A DNA stretch of 64,000 nt from assembly GCA_003260075.1 (NCBI GenBank), contig QLIY01000671.1, positions 27,617 to 91,616 on the forward strand, in the 5' to 3' direction. The position numbers and the translations under genes are program-made. Position 1 is the stretch's first letter, and the number at the start of each line of letters is the position of its first letter. Below, in pieces: positions 62,360 to 64,000 of this stretch. Source of the DNA: Phallusia mammillata (Eukaryota; Chordata; Ascidiacea; Phlebobranchia; Ascidiidae). The notes below the pieces were generated by a model, which was not told the origin of the DNA, searched no databases, and worked only from the letters and a program-made list of their open reading frames with translations.

Positions 62360-63229
62360 ATGAAGATGGAAAGATTAAATTCAACTGCGAAGGATGGAGT
62401 TTCGAGAAGAAAACGAAATTTTGCCAATTTTAACTACAGAAGGAGAAGTCGGGTGAATTGTGCCGTGCAGGTATGTAGCCTAATTGTTACATTTCTGTGT
62501 ATACAAACAGCCTTAACTGGACATAAGTGAATTACACTTTAGTTGCCCGCGAGCAACTTTTGAGCGGCCCACAACTGGTATTTTAGTTTCAACGGCGGGG
62601 GGGGGGACCCTGAAAGTTGTACGGAATCCTAGGCTTCCGCGGAACCCAGGTTGAAGAGCTCTGCTATATAGTCAGGGTTGCCATACCGTCCCTATTTCTA
62701 AGATTTGTCCTTATTTTCAAGGGCAAAATGTCTTAGAAAAGTTCATTGTCCTTAATTCTAAGAAATGTCCTTATTTTTGACTGGAGTCCTTATTTTGTCT
62801 TATGGGGGGGGGGTTGACACGCCACATTTTTTTGTAAATTGCAGGGATAACTTTGTAAGTATGTTACTCAAGCGACCGACGTACCACCAATTACACGTTT
62901 GTCGTTGTCAGTTCTAGCATTGCCTGCCCCAAGTCTTTACACATTTCACAGCATGGACTTAACGCCTTATACCTATTGCTTTGATCAAATACTCCAGTTT
63001 CAACTCGTAACTGCATAGTTTGCTGTGTTGATTTTCACTTTGAATGTTATTTATTTTTGCGTTGAACTTCGTTAACATACGTTTGTTTTAAACTAACACA
63101 GCATTTTGTGCTGCAGTCTTCAGGTTCTAGGTAGATATTCTATATACCGTGGCACAAGTCACCTTTTGCCGTCTATGTTTTTTGTTGCAGGGGAAGTTAA
63201 TGATTAAAGTGTTCGTAGCAGAGTTGTAA
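62360..63229 (+). CDS. Possible two-exon small ORF, uncertain
   Basis: ATG at 62360 opens 37 codons, very basic (SRRKRNF, YRRRSRVN), ending at a GTATG donor after 62470. An acceptor TTGTTGCAG at 63190 in matching phase adds GKLMIKVFVAEL and a stop at 63229, giving 49 aa. I recognise no family, and it does not continue the HECT domain. It may be chance. Confidence 0.2.
62480..62815. repeat. Element fragments with poly-G at 62597-62606 and 62804-62813
   Basis: TCCGCGGAACCCAGGTTGAAG then AGCTCTG (about 62637-62663) looks like a hAT 3' end. From 62669 CAGGGTTGCCATACCGTCC begins a copy of the 61432-62021 element, cut off at the G-run 62804-62813. Confidence 0.5.
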
Positions 63230-63561
63230 GTCGACGGGCCTGTTTTACACTTTGTGCCAGTATTAAAAAAAATGAATTTAACTAGCTAAATAGCCATTGC
63301 TGAACCTGACCTAATGTCAAACAGTCCTAAAGCTCCTTTTTCGACACCAATTGTCTATTGTGTTTGAAGAATTGATAGAATGATACATATCACCAGAGAT
63401 ACATTATTATGTAAGTTATTTGCAATTGTAATAACATGATAGAATACGATTAAAAAGCTTACAAAACAACCCAAGAGTTCACAGCTCTTGCAAAGGTTAC
63501 TAACGCAATTGTGCTGCTACGATTTGTTTAACCCTGCAAAATAATCTCAAATCAACTCAAA

Positions 63562-63809
63562 TTAGGTTGAAGACATGGTGCCAGAAAAAAGCATGGTGTG
63601 TGTTGGTTTGTGCACCAACAAAAACGTGAATGGGTGGTCGCAGTTAATAACCACTGGTGGTGCACTAGGAAGGCAAGAACTTGGAGCCATGACCAAAGCA
63701 GTTGCAGCAGCCACTTCCGTACCCTCCTCGTTGATTTCTATGAACGTTTTCTGCACAACATTAGTAACAAACAAATGCATGGCTGATATACCATTGATGC
63801 TCCTATCAT
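63562..63809 (-). CDS. Serpin, last exon (gene continues beyond right edge)
   Basis: The minus-strand frame ends with a stop at 63562-63564. It reads VVQKTFIEINEEGTEVAAAT, the serpin hinge before the reactive-centre loop, then a short loop, then DHPFTFLLVHKPTHTMLFSG and MSST, the conserved serpin C-terminal strands. The small residues after Glu-Gly-Thr-Glu suggest an inhibitory serpin. The P1 residue cannot be fixed but lies near Ser-Ser-Cys. The upstream end is set at a likely AG acceptor (AAAG, 63810-63811); the first part, DDRSINGIS, fits the family. The rest lies beyond 64000. No C-terminal extension is seen beyond the serpin fold. Confidence 0.85.
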
Positions 63810-64000
63810 CTTTAAAGTAGGAACAAGATCGAATTGGTCTTCTAGTTTTAGTTTTGGAATTGACAAACGAACCCTTTGTGATATTAAATTGGTTGTAACA
63901 TCCAACAAATTTTGCTTTTAAACTTTGTTTAAACCAAACATGTCATGATGTACATTGCAACCTGTTCACCTTTGTAAAGAAGCTCAACTATCTGATAACT

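Noticed and set aside
62258-62470. Continuation of the HECT domain after 61251
   Set aside because: The phase-2 join from 61251 to an acceptor at 62257 reaches a stop and shows no HECT similarity.
63575-63820. Plus-strand open frames at the right edge
   Set aside because: Shadows of the serpin exon on the minus strand.

Overview
This is eukaryotic genomic DNA: AT-rich, with multi-exon genes, GT-AG introns, MITE-type transposons and a nuclear tRNA. The gene set (one ROR nuclear receptor, a BRI3-like protein, a HECW-type HECT ligase, a delphilin-like formin) points to a deuterostome. Compact genes and many diverged local duplicates fit a tunicate (ascidian) with a very polymorphic genome. That placement is inference.

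Layout. (1) About 1-17231, + strand: a delphilin/GRID2IP-like gene with harmonin-like helical domain, PDZ, second harmonin-like domain, disordered Pro-rich linker and FH2. Its reconstructed frame is closed over 20 coding exons (about 1527 aa). An internal first exon at 9600 would give a 953-aa form without the PDZ. (2) 17232-23202: intergenic, with a tRNA-Cys(GCA), an inverted minisatellite and several hAT-type MITEs, one nested in another. (3) 23203-30382, - strand: a ROR nuclear receptor in 11 coding exons (about 807 aa), with a long C-terminal tail. A possible alternative first exon lies at 32744-32759. (4) 30383-37150: intergenic, mostly featureless apart from MITEs. (5) 37151-38243, + strand: a complete four-exon BRI3-like gene (121 aa). 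(6) 41379 (possibly 40006) to 61251, + strand: a HECW-type E3 ligase, C2 - PDZ - WW - helical box - WW - HECT. It is cut off early in the HECT domain, and the next exon is not in the window. A PDZ in a HECW protein is the most unusual biology here. (7) 63562-63809, - strand: the last exon of a serpin, which continues beyond the right edge.

A second theme is technical. About 30 runs of 8-12 G (or C), plus one of 50, sit at the junctions of local near-identical duplications, which often differ by SNPs and small indels. Two of them fall in coding exons and one cuts a tRNA copy in half. I read these as assembly joins between allelic contigs, not biology. Anyone using the gene models should discount the second copies.

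The genes do not form an operon. A loose functional link is possible between the PPPPY motif in the BRI3-like protein and the WW domains of the neighbouring HECW ligase.
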